Assembly (NCBI GenBank): GCA_937898715.1
Contig: CALEKA010000070.1
Coordinates: forward strand, 1-11,284
DNA length: 11,284 nt
Reading direction: 5' to 3'
Source: an uncultured Prevotella sp.
Lineage (GTDB): Bacteria > Bacteroidota > Bacteroidia > Bacteroidales > Bacteroidaceae
The notes under the pieces are model-generated. The model did not search any database, had not been told where the DNA came from, and worked only from the letters and a program-made list of their open reading frames with translations. The translations under genes and the position numbers were made by a program. Shown one piece after another: positions 4,507 through 11,284 of this stretch. The first letter of the stretch is position 1; every line of letters begins with the position of its first letter.

Positions 4507-5949
4507 ATGCCCACAGACAATCAAATAGACGTCAACGGAGGAACCAATCAAGTAGCCTCCAGTGTAGGTCTTCAGCAACAGATATTTCTTGGCGACCAAT
4601 TTGCCAAACAGCTGATAGAAAACAAAGACAAACCTCAGCCGCTTGTCATACTTGGTGCAGGAGCAGATGCCACATTAGGCCTCCCCACATCGTCCGATCT
4701 CATACCGCGCATAGTAGCTTTTCTCGAAACGGAAGAAGGTAAGGCCATTGATGCCACCTTGCGCAAGGCGATCGGCAGTGTGCGATTCCATTTCGACAGA
4801 TTTGTCAGCAATGCCATAGACCGCTTGGCAAAAGATCTTGACAAGGAGTTGGTGACGATATGCAGAAATATCAGTGACGAACTGAATAACAATCAGTCGC
4901 TCGACGAAAAGCAACGGAAGATGGGCAATCTCATCGTGCGCCTCTTCCGTAAGATCCTCGATGTCAAAACGGGGGCAATCATCGATCCAGAGACGGAAAA
5001 CTTGATAAACGAAGTGTTTGACACCGTGGTAAAGGACGATAGCATCATCGACTTCAACCACCTCAATTATACCGAGACCTTCAAAAGCCTTATCATTGAG
5101 ATCTTGCAGCGAAGCCTGTATGAGTCAAACAATCCTGTGCTCCGTCATGTCTACCGCAATATACTCGATATAGAGCAGCTCTTGACGCAGTATTTTTATG
5201 GATTCTATACAGATCGTACGAGCTACATGCGCGACTATCTCTATATATCCTGGATCCTTTGGGCATACCTTGTCAGTGAACAACAGAGAATTGCTCAAGA
5301 AAAAACCTTAGGAAACGTAGAGCATACGAACATCGCGAAGCCCGATCTCTACAGCCAATTGCAGTCAAAGCCCTGTCAACTCCTCACTTTTAATTACACC
5401 ACTTTCGCACACAGCGTTTCTTCCGACGTACTCTATTTCCATGGCTCGCTCATGGAGTATGTAGACGTAGAGAATAAGAATGAGTTTGAGCTGACCGACT
5501 TAGACACACTTGATCTGCAAGACTTCTTTCAGAATCGCTTGGCAGAAGAACTCAGCTTTGATGCCAATCGCAGAGCGTTACCGATCCCATCCTTCTTGCC
5601 TCCACTAAAGTTGCAGATCATCCTGTCCAAACGCTACATCGACACCTGGTACAAAGCGACCCAACTGATACTTCGTGCAGACCGCATCATCGTCATGGGC
5701 TATTCTTTTAGTTCGCCCGATGCATTCTTCTGCAATCTCTTGCGCGATAATCGCAGCGCACAGATTATCATCATCGATAAGAATATCGACATCGTCAGTC
5801 GCAACCTATGCTCAATCCTCCAACTTCAGCCCAACCGCTACACTCGTCAAGTCATCCAAGGCCATGAGCATCGTCACTATGACAACCGCATCACCATCAT
5901 CGGAGCAGACTTGGCGGAAATCGATGTGGAAGAGTGGATAAAGCAGTAA
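4507..5949 (+). CDS. SIR2-like NAD-binding protein with N-terminal GGxNQ/GDxFA module
   Basis: Predicted cytoplasmic protein of 480 residues with a split SIR2-like fold. The NAD-binding signature LGAGADATLGLPTSSDL lies at 49-65. TFNYTT (294-299) and FHGS (311-314) match the TxN...HG catalytic region, with N296 and H312 as likely key residues. RIIVMGYSFSSPDAFF (393-408) is the C-terminal SIR2-like motif. About 230 mainly helical residues separate the first two motifs. Many SIR2-like proteins use the Tyr-Asp form NYD; here it is NYT. Bacterial SIR2-domain proteins of this type often deplete NAD in anti-phage defence (ThsA, DSR and SIR2-HerA are known examples), but activity here is inferred only. 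Residues 8-33 share a module with the neighbouring 152-residue protein. The start follows an in-frame stop at 4498, so it is secure. The protein could act with the 152-residue partner. Confidence 0.88.
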   Translation: MPTDNQIDVNGGTNQVASSVGLQQQIFLGDQFAKQLIENKDKPQPLVILGAGADATLGLPTSSDLIPRIVAFLETEEGKAIDATLRKAIGSVRFHFDRFVSNAIDRLAKDLDKELVTICRNISDELNNNQSLDEKQRKMGNLIVRLFRKILDVKTGAIIDPETENLINEVFDTVVKDDSIIDFNHLNYTETFKSLIIEILQRSLYESNNPVLRHVYRNILDIEQLLTQYFYGFYTDRTSYMRDYLYISWILWAYLVSEQQRIAQEKTLGNVEHTNIAKPDLYSQLQSKPCQLLTFNYTTFAHSVSSDVLYFHGSLMEYVDVENKNEFELTDLDTLDLQDFFQNRLAEELSFDANRRALPIPSFLPPLKLQIILSKRYIDTWYKATQLILRADRIIVMGYSFSSPDAFFCNLLRDNRSAQIIIIDKNIDIVSRNLCSILQLQPNRYTRQVIQGHEHRHYDNRITIIGADLAEIDVEEWIKQ

Positions 5950-6144
5950 CTGTAAAAACGAAGTTCGCAAGGATTGTCCCTCACTCTTACTCTCTTGTAT
6001 CGGACTTAAGCAGTCCACAAAGTTAAATCACAATCGTTTTTTTACAAAGTCGATAATGGTAGGCATAGAGAAGTGCCTGCTCTTTGGGGTATGACCTAAA
6101 TAAGCGGTTGCAGTTTAATAATTGATTTTTGAAAATAATAAGAC
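5950..6144 (+). other. Intergenic region upstream of the flippase operon
   Basis: 195 bp with no gene. A small stem, GTAGGCA/TGCCTGC with an 8-base loop near 6059-6080, is too weak to call a terminator. GATTTTTG at about 6124-6131 is one base off the TAnnTTTG -7 box and lies close to the flippase start, so the operon promoter may be here. No invertible-promoter inverted repeats are visible. Confidence 0.35.
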
Positions 6145-7659
6145 ATGAATCAACTAAAAGCCGGAGCAGCACTTAATTACGTGTCGATATGTCTCAACAT
6201 GGTAGTGGGATTGATATATACTCCTTATATGTTGAGAATGTTAGGGCAATCGGAGTATGGCTTGTACTCGTTAGCTGCGTCTATCATAGCTTATCTCACT
6301 GTACTAGACTTAGGTTTTGGCAATGCAATTGTCAGGTATACGGCTAAGTTTAGAGCAGAAGGCAAGCAAAGAGAACAAGAAGAGATGTTCGGAATGTTCT
6401 TTGTCCTATACATCGGCATTGGCATAATAGCTATGATAGCAGGTAGTGCTTTATCCTTGAATGTTGAGAATCTATTCTCTCGTTCGATGACCGAAACAGA
6501 AGTGACAAGAACGAGAATCATGCTATGGCTGATGACTTTTAACCTTGCGTTCACTTTTCCAATGAGCATTTGGGGAAGTATAATGACAGCATACGAGCGT
6601 TTTGTATTTCAGCGATTAGTGAGCATCATTCGTTCTGTGCTAAATCCCGTAGTGATGGTTTTGCTATTGGTTATAGGATATAAAGCAGTGGCAATGGTGG
6701 TTGTTACTACTATATTTAATGTCGTTACACTATTGATAAATTGGTGGTATTGTAAATATAGACTTGATATAAAAATTCGTTTTGCAAAATTCAAATGGAA
6801 TTTTTTAAAGGAAGTATCAGTATATAGTTTTTGGATATTCTTGAATGCCATAATGGATCGTATATATTGGAGTACGGGACAATTTGTATTAGGAGTTTAT
6901 CGTGGTGCTGTGGCTATAGCTATTTATGCCGTGGCTATACAACTTCAAAATATGTACATGATGTTTTCAACAGCCATATCAGGCGTTTTTCTGCCAAAGA
7001 TTACATCAATGGTAACAAAAGAAAATAATGAGAAGAATATATCTGATTTATTTATCCGAACTGGACGTTTGCAATATGTAATTATGGCATTTATTCTTTC
7101 TGCTTTTATCGTATTTGGTAAGCCTTTTATTCAGTTGTGGGCGGGTAATGGCTATGAAGATGCGTATTATATATGCTTAATGTTCTTTATCCCTTTGACA
7201 GTGCCATTGATACAGAATGTGGGAATAACCATATTGATGGCGCGCAATCAAATGAAATTTCGTTCATTGCTTTACATCGTAATAGCATTATTGAGTCTTG
7301 CTCTATCTGTATTATTGGCTAAACCTTATGGTGGATATGGTTGTGCTTTAGCAACGAGTTTGGCTTTGTTCGTAGGACAAGTTTTGATAATGAATGTCTA
7401 CTATCAGCGTAAGCAACATCTTGATATTTTGAGGTTTTGGAGAGAAATAATGAAAATGAGTATTGTTCCTTTATCATTTGTATTAATAGGACTCTTTGCT
7501 ATTAATCACTTAGAAATTCAGTTTCTTTCAATCGGAAAGTTTGTATTGGCTGGAATAGTGTTTACAATTCTCTATGTAATAGCATTTTGGAACTTCAGTA
7601 TGAATAAAGAGGAAAGAAATTTAATTGTTCAACCAGTTATGAAATTTATAAGGAAATAA
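6145..7659 (+). CDS. Wzx-type polysaccharide flippase
   Basis: Inner-membrane transporter of the MOP/MATE-related polysaccharide export family. It would flip an undecaprenyl-diphosphate-linked repeat unit to the periplasmic face. The protein has 504 residues and reads as about 12-14 hydrophobic segments separated by short basic loops. The first span is preceded by MNQLKAGAALNYV and followed by YTPYMLRMLGQSEYGLYSLA, the usual N-terminal wording of Wzx proteins (a conserved LG..EYG.Y segment). DLGFGNAIVRYTAKFRAEG near 56-74 is another family hallmark. It is the first gene of a tightly packed plus-strand operon, one base before the acyltransferase start. Base composition shifts to clearly AT-rich here compared with the genes to the left, which suggests separately acquired glycan genes. 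Substrate cannot be told from sequence. Confidence 0.93.
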   Translation: MNQLKAGAALNYVSICLNMVVGLIYTPYMLRMLGQSEYGLYSLAASIIAYLTVLDLGFGNAIVRYTAKFRAEGKQREQEEMFGMFFVLYIGIGIIAMIAGSALSLNVENLFSRSMTETEVTRTRIMLWLMTFNLAFTFPMSIWGSIMTAYERFVFQRLVSIIRSVLNPVVMVLLLVIGYKAVAMVVVTTIFNVVTLLINWWYCKYRLDIKIRFAKFKWNFLKEVSVYSFWIFLNAIMDRIYWSTGQFVLGVYRGAVAIAIYAVAIQLQNMYMMFSTAISGVFLPKITSMVTKENNEKNISDLFIRTGRLQYVIMAFILSAFIVFGKPFIQLWAGNGYEDAYYICLMFFIPLTVPLIQNVGITILMARNQMKFRSLLYIVIALLSLALSVLLAKPYGGYGCALATSLALFVGQVLIMNVYYQRKQHLDILRFWREIMKMSIVPLSFVLIGLFAINHLEIQFLSIGKFVLAGIVFTILYVIAFWNFSMNKEERNLIVQPVMKFIRK

Positions 7660-7660
7660 G

Positions 7661-8695
7661 ATGTGTCATACACTAATAAAGAAAGAACGAGATTCAAACA
7701 TTGAGTTGCTGAGGCTAATAGCCATGTTCTTGGTTCTCATCGTTCATGCTGACTTCTTTTCATTAGGTGCACCGAAGCAGACAGAAACTATTTTAGCACC
7801 ATTAGGTACTTTTTCCCGATTCTTTTTCGAATCGTTGTCAATAATCTGCGTCAATGTATTCGTGCTCATTTCCGGTTGGTTTGGAATTAGACCATCTGCA
7901 AAAAGTTTCTGCAATTTTGTATTTCAATGCCTATTCTTTTTGGTGGGAATATATGCATTGATGTTGTCATGCGGATTATCTTCCTTGTCAGTTCGCGGAA
8001 TAGCAGGTTGCTTTGTTATGCTAAAGTGGAATTGGTTTATCAAAGCTTACATAGGACTCTATATTCTTTCTCCTATCTTAAACGCTTTTGTGAGTAATGC
8101 CGACAAGAAAACATACAAAGCAGTCCTCTTAGCATTTTTCGCATTCCAAACCTTATATGCTTGGGTCAGTAATGGGGCAGTGTTCTTTGAAGATGGCTAT
8201 TCTACTATGTCTTTCATTGGATTGTATTTATTAGCAAGATACGTAAGAATATATTTTTCTGATAAGAAGATTTTACCCCCCCCATATGTGTTCTTGTGCA
8301 CTTTTGGTTCTATCACGCTGATTATAACTATCGTCAGTTTCTTTTCAGTAAGATTGGGTCTGTCTGCAATTTCCGGACGAATGTACTCTTATGTAAATCC
8401 GTTGGTTATTATATCTGCAATGAGCTTGCTATTGTATTTTAGTAGCTTAAGACTTAAAAACAAAATGATTAATTGGTGTGCTGCATCAAGTTTTGCCATA
8501 TTCTTATTGCATACGAACCCTAATTTGTGTGAACCCTATTTTAAGCCTTTCGTATTGTGGATATACAATACTTACAATGGGATCATGTGTCTGTTGCTGA
8601 TTGCATTGTTCTTACTGGTGGTGGCGATTGCAGCTATTCTTATAGATCAAATACGAAAACTTATATGGAAGAGAATAGCAAAATCATACTTTTAA
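7661..8695 (+). CDS. Acyltransferase family 3 membrane protein
   Basis: Integral membrane O-acyltransferase (acyl_transf_3 / OafA-like), 344 residues, the usual size for the membrane domain alone. The start NIELLRLIAMFLVLIVHA (13-30) carries the family's Arg (R18) and His (H29) on the first helix. About ten hydrophobic helices follow, with a KWNWFIKAYIGLYILSPILN segment (about 125-144) typical of the group. It probably acetylates or otherwise acylates a sugar of the exported glycan. It lies one base after the flippase stop and four bases before the iron-sulfur protein gene, so it is co-transcribed. A C8 run at 8276-8283 encodes PPP near residue 207. Loss or gain of one C would truncate the protein, so slipped-strand phase variation is possible. 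Confidence 0.9.
   Translation: MCHTLIKKERDSNIELLRLIAMFLVLIVHADFFSLGAPKQTETILAPLGTFSRFFFESLSIICVNVFVLISGWFGIRPSAKSFCNFVFQCLFFLVGIYALMLSCGLSSLSVRGIAGCFVMLKWNWFIKAYIGLYILSPILNAFVSNADKKTYKAVLLAFFAFQTLYAWVSNGAVFFEDGYSTMSFIGLYLLARYVRIYFSDKKILPPPYVFLCTFGSITLIITIVSFFSVRLGLSAISGRMYSYVNPLVIISAMSLLLYFSSLRLKNKMINWCAASSFAIFLLHTNPNLCEPYFKPFVLWIYNTYNGIMCLLLIALFLLVVAIAAILIDQIRKLIWKRIAKSYF
8276..8283 (+). repeat. C8 homopolymer inside the acyltransferase gene
   Basis: Eight C in a row, read as CCC CCC CCA (three Pro). Length change by one would frameshift the second half of the gene. Confidence 0.9.
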
Positions 8696-8699
8696 CCCA

Positions 8700-9875
8700 A
8701 TGATTTCAATCCAAAACAAAAAAGATTGCTGCGGTTGTAGCGCTTGTGCATCCATCTGCCCAAAACAATGTATTACGATGGTGGAGGATAAGGAAGGATT
8801 CCTTTATCCAAGTGTGGACGAAGATGTTTGCGTGAATTGCGGTGTTTGCGAAAAGGTGTGCAATGAAATGATGCCTTACGACAAACGTGAACCGAAACAA
8901 GTGCTTGCTGCCATTAATAAAAATGAGCAGGTAAGATTAAAGAGTTCTTCGGGAGGCATATTCTACTTGTTAGCTGAGAAGATAATTAGTGAGGGTGGAG
9001 TAGTGTTTGGCGCACGCTTTGACGAAACGTGGCAAGTGTTGATTGATTATGCAGACGATATGAGGGGCGTTGAAACCTTTATGGGATCGAAGTATGTGCA
9101 AGCTCGTGTGGCAAATGCTTACAAAGATGTAAAACGCTTCCTTATAGAAGGTCGAAAAGTGCTTTTTACAGGTACGCCCTGTCAAGTGGCAGGATTGCAT
9201 AAGTTTCTGCGCAAGCCCTACGAAAACTTACTGACAGTAGACTTTATCTGTCATGGTACACCAAGTCCAAAGGTCTGGCGCATGTATCTTGACGAAACTA
9301 TAAAGACTGCACAAAGTATTAGCCACATAGAGTTTAGAAATAAAAAGCGAGGTTGGAAGAACTTTTGCTTTCGACTTACTTACAATGAAGAGGATAAAAC
9401 TCTATCACTGCTATCCCCCTTTCAGCATAATCCTTATATGAAGGCATTCTTGCAAGATATCATACTTCGCCCTTCGTGTTACGATTGCAAGGCCAAGGGA
9501 TGTAGTAGCCAGAGTGATATAACTATAGCAGACTTTTGGGGCGTCAATACGCTCTTCCCAAATATGGATGATGATAAAGGAACGGGACTTGTCTTCATCA
9601 ACACAGATAAAGGACAAACTGCTCTCGACTTTGCACAAATGAATGTGGCAGAAACTACTTATGAGTGTATCAAACCATTAAACCCTGCTTGTTATCGTTC
9701 GCCAAAAGTACATCCCAAACGTGAGGATTTCTTTGCTCGGTTAGATCATGAAAATGTAATAGAATTGATAAAAGATCTTACTCGACCAACAACAAGGCAA
9801 AGTATAAGAATGATTCTATCACGTTGTAAATCAGCCTTAATAAGAATTGTTAGAAACCTTATCGGGGGGGGGTAA
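8700..9875 (+). CDS. FrhB/FdhB-like iron-sulfur protein of polysaccharide loci
   Basis: Member of the coenzyme F420 hydrogenase/dehydrogenase beta-subunit family. A two-cluster ferredoxin head binds two [4Fe-4S] centres: C10, C13, C16, C20-Pro and C44, C47, C50, C54. The FrhB N-terminal domain follows (SSSGGIFY at 82-89, FTGTPCQVAGL with C161), then the C-terminal domain (DFICHGTPSP with C184, EFRNKKRGWK at 211-220, CYDCKAKGC at 260-269, DITIADFWGV). Such proteins often sit next to polysaccharide pyruvyl transferase genes in Bacteroidales glycan loci, as here, and probably act in a redox step on a sugar or its substituent. Use of F420 itself is unlikely in this order and unproven. The gene ends just after a G9 run. 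With one G fewer the frame would run 47 codons further to 10017 and overlap the next ATG. Confidence 0.92.
   Translation: MISIQNKKDCCGCSACASICPKQCITMVEDKEGFLYPSVDEDVCVNCGVCEKVCNEMMPYDKREPKQVLAAINKNEQVRLKSSSGGIFYLLAEKIISEGGVVFGARFDETWQVLIDYADDMRGVETFMGSKYVQARVANAYKDVKRFLIEGRKVLFTGTPCQVAGLHKFLRKPYENLLTVDFICHGTPSPKVWRMYLDETIKTAQSISHIEFRNKKRGWKNFCFRLTYNEEDKTLSLLSPFQHNPYMKAFLQDIILRPSCYDCKAKGCSSQSDITIADFWGVNTLFPNMDDDKGTGLVFINTDKGQTALDFAQMNVAETTYECIKPLNPACYRSPKVHPKREDFFARLDHENVIELIKDLTRPTTRQSIRMILSRCKSALIRIVRNLIGGG
9864..9872 (+). repeat. G9 homopolymer at the end of the FrhB-like gene
   Basis: Nine G in a row, read as GGG GGG GGG before TAA. Eight G would open the frame into the next 47 codons. 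The true length may vary between cells or be miscounted in the sequence. Confidence 0.95.
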
Positions 9876-10017
9876 AATTTCATCTTCTAATGAACAGAAA
9901 AATATAGAGCGAGAAACAGTATTGCAGACTTTGCAACATCCACAAATAATGTCGATTAATTTTAGATGTAAGCGACATGGATGGAAAACGTATAACATGG
10001 AAATTCGTATCAAATGA
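9873..10017 (+). pseudogene. Out-of-frame C-terminal extension or gene remnant
   Basis: This stretch is open in the frame reached by removing one G from the G9 run. It encodes 47 residues and ends with TGA overlapping the pyruvyl transferase ATG (ATGA). Its end, INFRCKRHGWKTYNMEIR, resembles the parent protein's own IEFRNKKRGWKNFCFRL segment (210-226), with shared I, F, R, K, G, W and K. It is either the normal C-terminus, phase-varied off or mis-sequenced, or the remnant of a second FrhB-like gene. No separate gene is called in 9876-10013. Confidence 0.5.
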
Positions 10018-11159
10018 AAATAGGAATACTCACCCAACCCCTTCAATCTAATTATGGAGGACTGCTGCAGAACTATGCTTTGCAACAGACGCTCATTAGG
10101 GCGGGACATGAAGTAGAGACGATAGATTGGTATGGCGGGAAGAATCTTCGTGAAAAACTGTATAGATTGAAAGTGAAAGCAGTGCATCTCCTTTTGCCAG
10201 GTAAATATTCAGTATCGGGATATTGGCCTACTGCAGAAGAACGAAGCATTATACAACGAAATACGAATCGGTTCATTAAGAGCTACATCAACCATACAGA
10301 AGTCGTTCATTCGTACAAAGGATTCGTAAAGCAATCCTCAAACGGAGCGTATGATGCTTATGTAGTAGGAAGCGATCAGTGTTGGCGACCTGCTTATAAT
10401 GCTTTCCTTCCTTCGATGTTTCTTGATTTTGCTCAAGACAAACAAGTAAGGCGCATAGCATATGCAGCCTCCTTTGGTACGGATAAATGGGAGTTTACGC
10501 CAAAGCAGACGACCTTGTGTGCAGCATTGGCTAAGATGTTCGACCTTGTGACGGTGCGTGAGGATTCCGGTGTAAAGCTTTGTAAGGAGTATCTTGGAGT
10601 AGATGCCCTGCATGTGCTCGATCCTACAATGCTCCTTACCAAAGATGATTACATTCAATTAATCGAAGCAGAGAAAGAACCACATTCAGCAGGCACGCTC
10701 TTCAATTATATTCTTGACCCAAATGCGAAGAAGTCTGCTTTCATACAGCGAGTGGCAAAAGCACAGGGGAAGATTCCTTTTCAAGTATTGCCAAAATGTC
10801 AGGCAGAAACGCGTACAAGGGAAGATGTAAAGAATCGTATAGAGGACTGCGTGTTTCCAAGTGTTACTGCATGGCTTCGTGCTTTTATGGATGCAGAAAT
10901 GACCATCGTGGATAGCTTCCATGGCATGGTATTTAGCATCATCTTTAACAAGCCATTTTGGGTAATTGGTAATGAAGAGCGTGGCTTGAGTAGATTTACC
11001 TCTCTCTTGAGACTGTTAAATCTTGAAGATCGGCTGCTCGATGTGAATCATCTTGATGATATTGATTTCTCGAGTCCCATTGATTGGTCAAGGGTGAATC
11101 GAATATTAGAGGATCATCGGGGCAAGAGCAAAGCATTGTTGCTCAACTATCTTGCATAG
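10014..11159 (+). CDS. Polysaccharide pyruvyl transferase family protein
   Basis: Cytoplasmic enzyme of the polysaccharide pyruvyl transferase family (PF04230; CsaB- and WcaK-like), 381 residues, typical length. The family transfers pyruvate from phosphoenolpyruvate to a sugar as a ketal. Landmarks are the GT-B-like start MKIGILTQPLQSNYGGLLQNYAL (1-23), VVGSDQCWRP (117-126), RIAYAASFG (147-155), VTVRED (179-184) and the conserved TIVDSFHGMVFSI with H303 (297-309). Members next to FrhB-like proteins are frequent in Bacteroidales and may carry out modified chemistry, so pyruvylation is the family function and not proven here. No spacer would exist if the upstream gene used the alternative frame, since its TGA would overlap this ATG. 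Confidence 0.9.
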   Translation: MKIGILTQPLQSNYGGLLQNYALQQTLIRAGHEVETIDWYGGKNLREKLYRLKVKAVHLLLPGKYSVSGYWPTAEERSIIQRNTNRFIKSYINHTEVVHSYKGFVKQSSNGAYDAYVVGSDQCWRPAYNAFLPSMFLDFAQDKQVRRIAYAASFGTDKWEFTPKQTTLCAALAKMFDLVTVREDSGVKLCKEYLGVDALHVLDPTMLLTKDDYIQLIEAEKEPHSAGTLFNYILDPNAKKSAFIQRVAKAQGKIPFQVLPKCQAETRTREDVKNRIEDCVFPSVTAWLRAFMDAEMTIVDSFHGMVFSIIFNKPFWVIGNEERGLSRFTSLLRLLNLEDRLLDVNHLDDIDFSSPIDWSRVNRILEDHRGKSKALLLNYLA

Positions 11160-11184
11160 TAGAGCTAAATCATCAAACAAAGTA

Positions 11185-11284
11185 ATGAGACCAAACTCCA
11201 AAAGTTCCTTTTGCTCATTTATCTTTGTTCTTGTCTTCTCAGCCCTTTATGCTTTGAAGGGGCAGATCGAAATGTACTTAGATG
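11185..11284 (+). CDS. Partial ORF at the right edge, unrecognised
   Basis: An ATG at 11185 opens a frame that remains open to the window end, giving 33 codons. The first residues are polar (MRPNSKSSF), followed by a hydrophobic stretch of about 15 (CSFIFVLVFSALYAL) and then KGQIEMYLD. This could be the start of a membrane protein of the same operon, but the fragment is too short to classify and may be chance. The 25 bases between it and the pyruvyl transferase stop hold no visible terminator. Confidence 0.35.
   Translation, partial: MRPNSKSSFCSFIFVLVFSALYALKGQIEMYLD

Noticed and set aside
4408..4599. Minus-strand 63-codon ORF running across the end of the repeat array into the SIR2-like start
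   Set aside because: It is made partly of repeat sequence and overlaps the start of a supported gene.
4675..5061. Minus-strand ORF of 128 codons opposite the SIR2-like gene
   Set aside because: It lies wholly opposite a gene with clear family motifs and its translation shows no recognisable domain; treated as a shadow.
6059..6080. Intrinsic terminator after the SIR2-like gene
   Set aside because: Only a 6-of-7 bp stem with an 8-base loop and no T-run; too weak.
5950..6144. Invertible capsule promoter of the Bacteroides fragilis type
   Set aside because: No pair of inverted repeats flanks a promoter-like element in this interval, and no recombinase gene is nearby.
9837..10187. Minus-strand 116-codon ORF across the FrhB-like / pyruvyl transferase junction
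   Set aside because: It lies opposite two supported genes, the translation is rich in Cys, His and Ile without a domain, and no promoter is seen.

Overview
The window looks like a Bacteroidales chromosome (Prevotella/Segatella or Bacteroides type). Genes start without clear Shine-Dalgarno sequences, and two TAnnTTTG boxes (the Bacteroidetes -7 element) lie between divergent genes. It also carries the HU-like protein / tiny membrane peptide / amidase trio that commonly accompanies surface-polysaccharide loci in this order. The genus cannot be fixed from the sequence alone.

Layout. (1) 6-1196, plus strand: a non-hydrolysing UDP-sugar 2-epimerase, closest by motif to the FnlC/WbjD/CapG group that makes UDP-N-acetyl-L-fucosamine. 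It is probably the last gene of a polysaccharide operon entering from the left. (2) 1423-2878, minus strand: an HU-HIG-type DNA-binding protein, then a 42-residue hydrophobic peptide, then an Amidase_2 N-acetylmuramoyl-L-alanine amidase. The peptide and amidase genes share an ATGA stop/start overlap. (3) 3203-5949, plus strand: an unrecognised 152-residue protein and a 480-residue SIR2-like protein. They are separated by about 850 bp of repeats, yet they share an ungapped N-terminal signature (GGxNQ...QxFxGDxFA). This pair is the best candidate for an undescribed system. (4) 6145-11159, plus strand: a compact, visibly AT-richer polysaccharide operon with a Wzx-type flippase, an acyltransferase-3 membrane protein, an FrhB/FdhB-like iron-sulfur protein and a polysaccharide pyruvyl transferase family protein. 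A further ORF begins at 11185 and leaves the window.

Non-coding DNA is unusually structured. One repeat family is present in minus orientation at about 1201-1335 and 2083-2345, in plus orientation at 2360-2430 and 3664-3746, and as three tandem units of 233, 234 and 244 bp at 3747-4457. It contains GCGC-GGA-GCGC mini-palindromes, a CGACGCG hairpin, and AATT and ATTAATG blocks spaced 10-11 bp, as expected of curved DNA or a phased protein-binding array. Copies in opposite orientation flank the HU/peptide/amidase island. The divergent region 2879-3202 has facing -7 boxes, TTYAA motifs at about 11 bp spacing, and a 77-bp two-tier palindrome in the presumed leader of the 152-residue gene.

Working together, the right-hand genes would build, decorate and export a lipid-linked glycan, and the left-hand epimerase would supply an amino-sugar nucleotide for another. 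Homopolymer tracts (C8 inside the acyltransferase gene, G9 at the end of the FrhB-like gene) could make this operon phase-variable. One G fewer at the second tract would add 47 codons and create an ATGA junction with the pyruvyl transferase gene. No rRNA, tRNA, insertion sequence or CRISPR array is seen.
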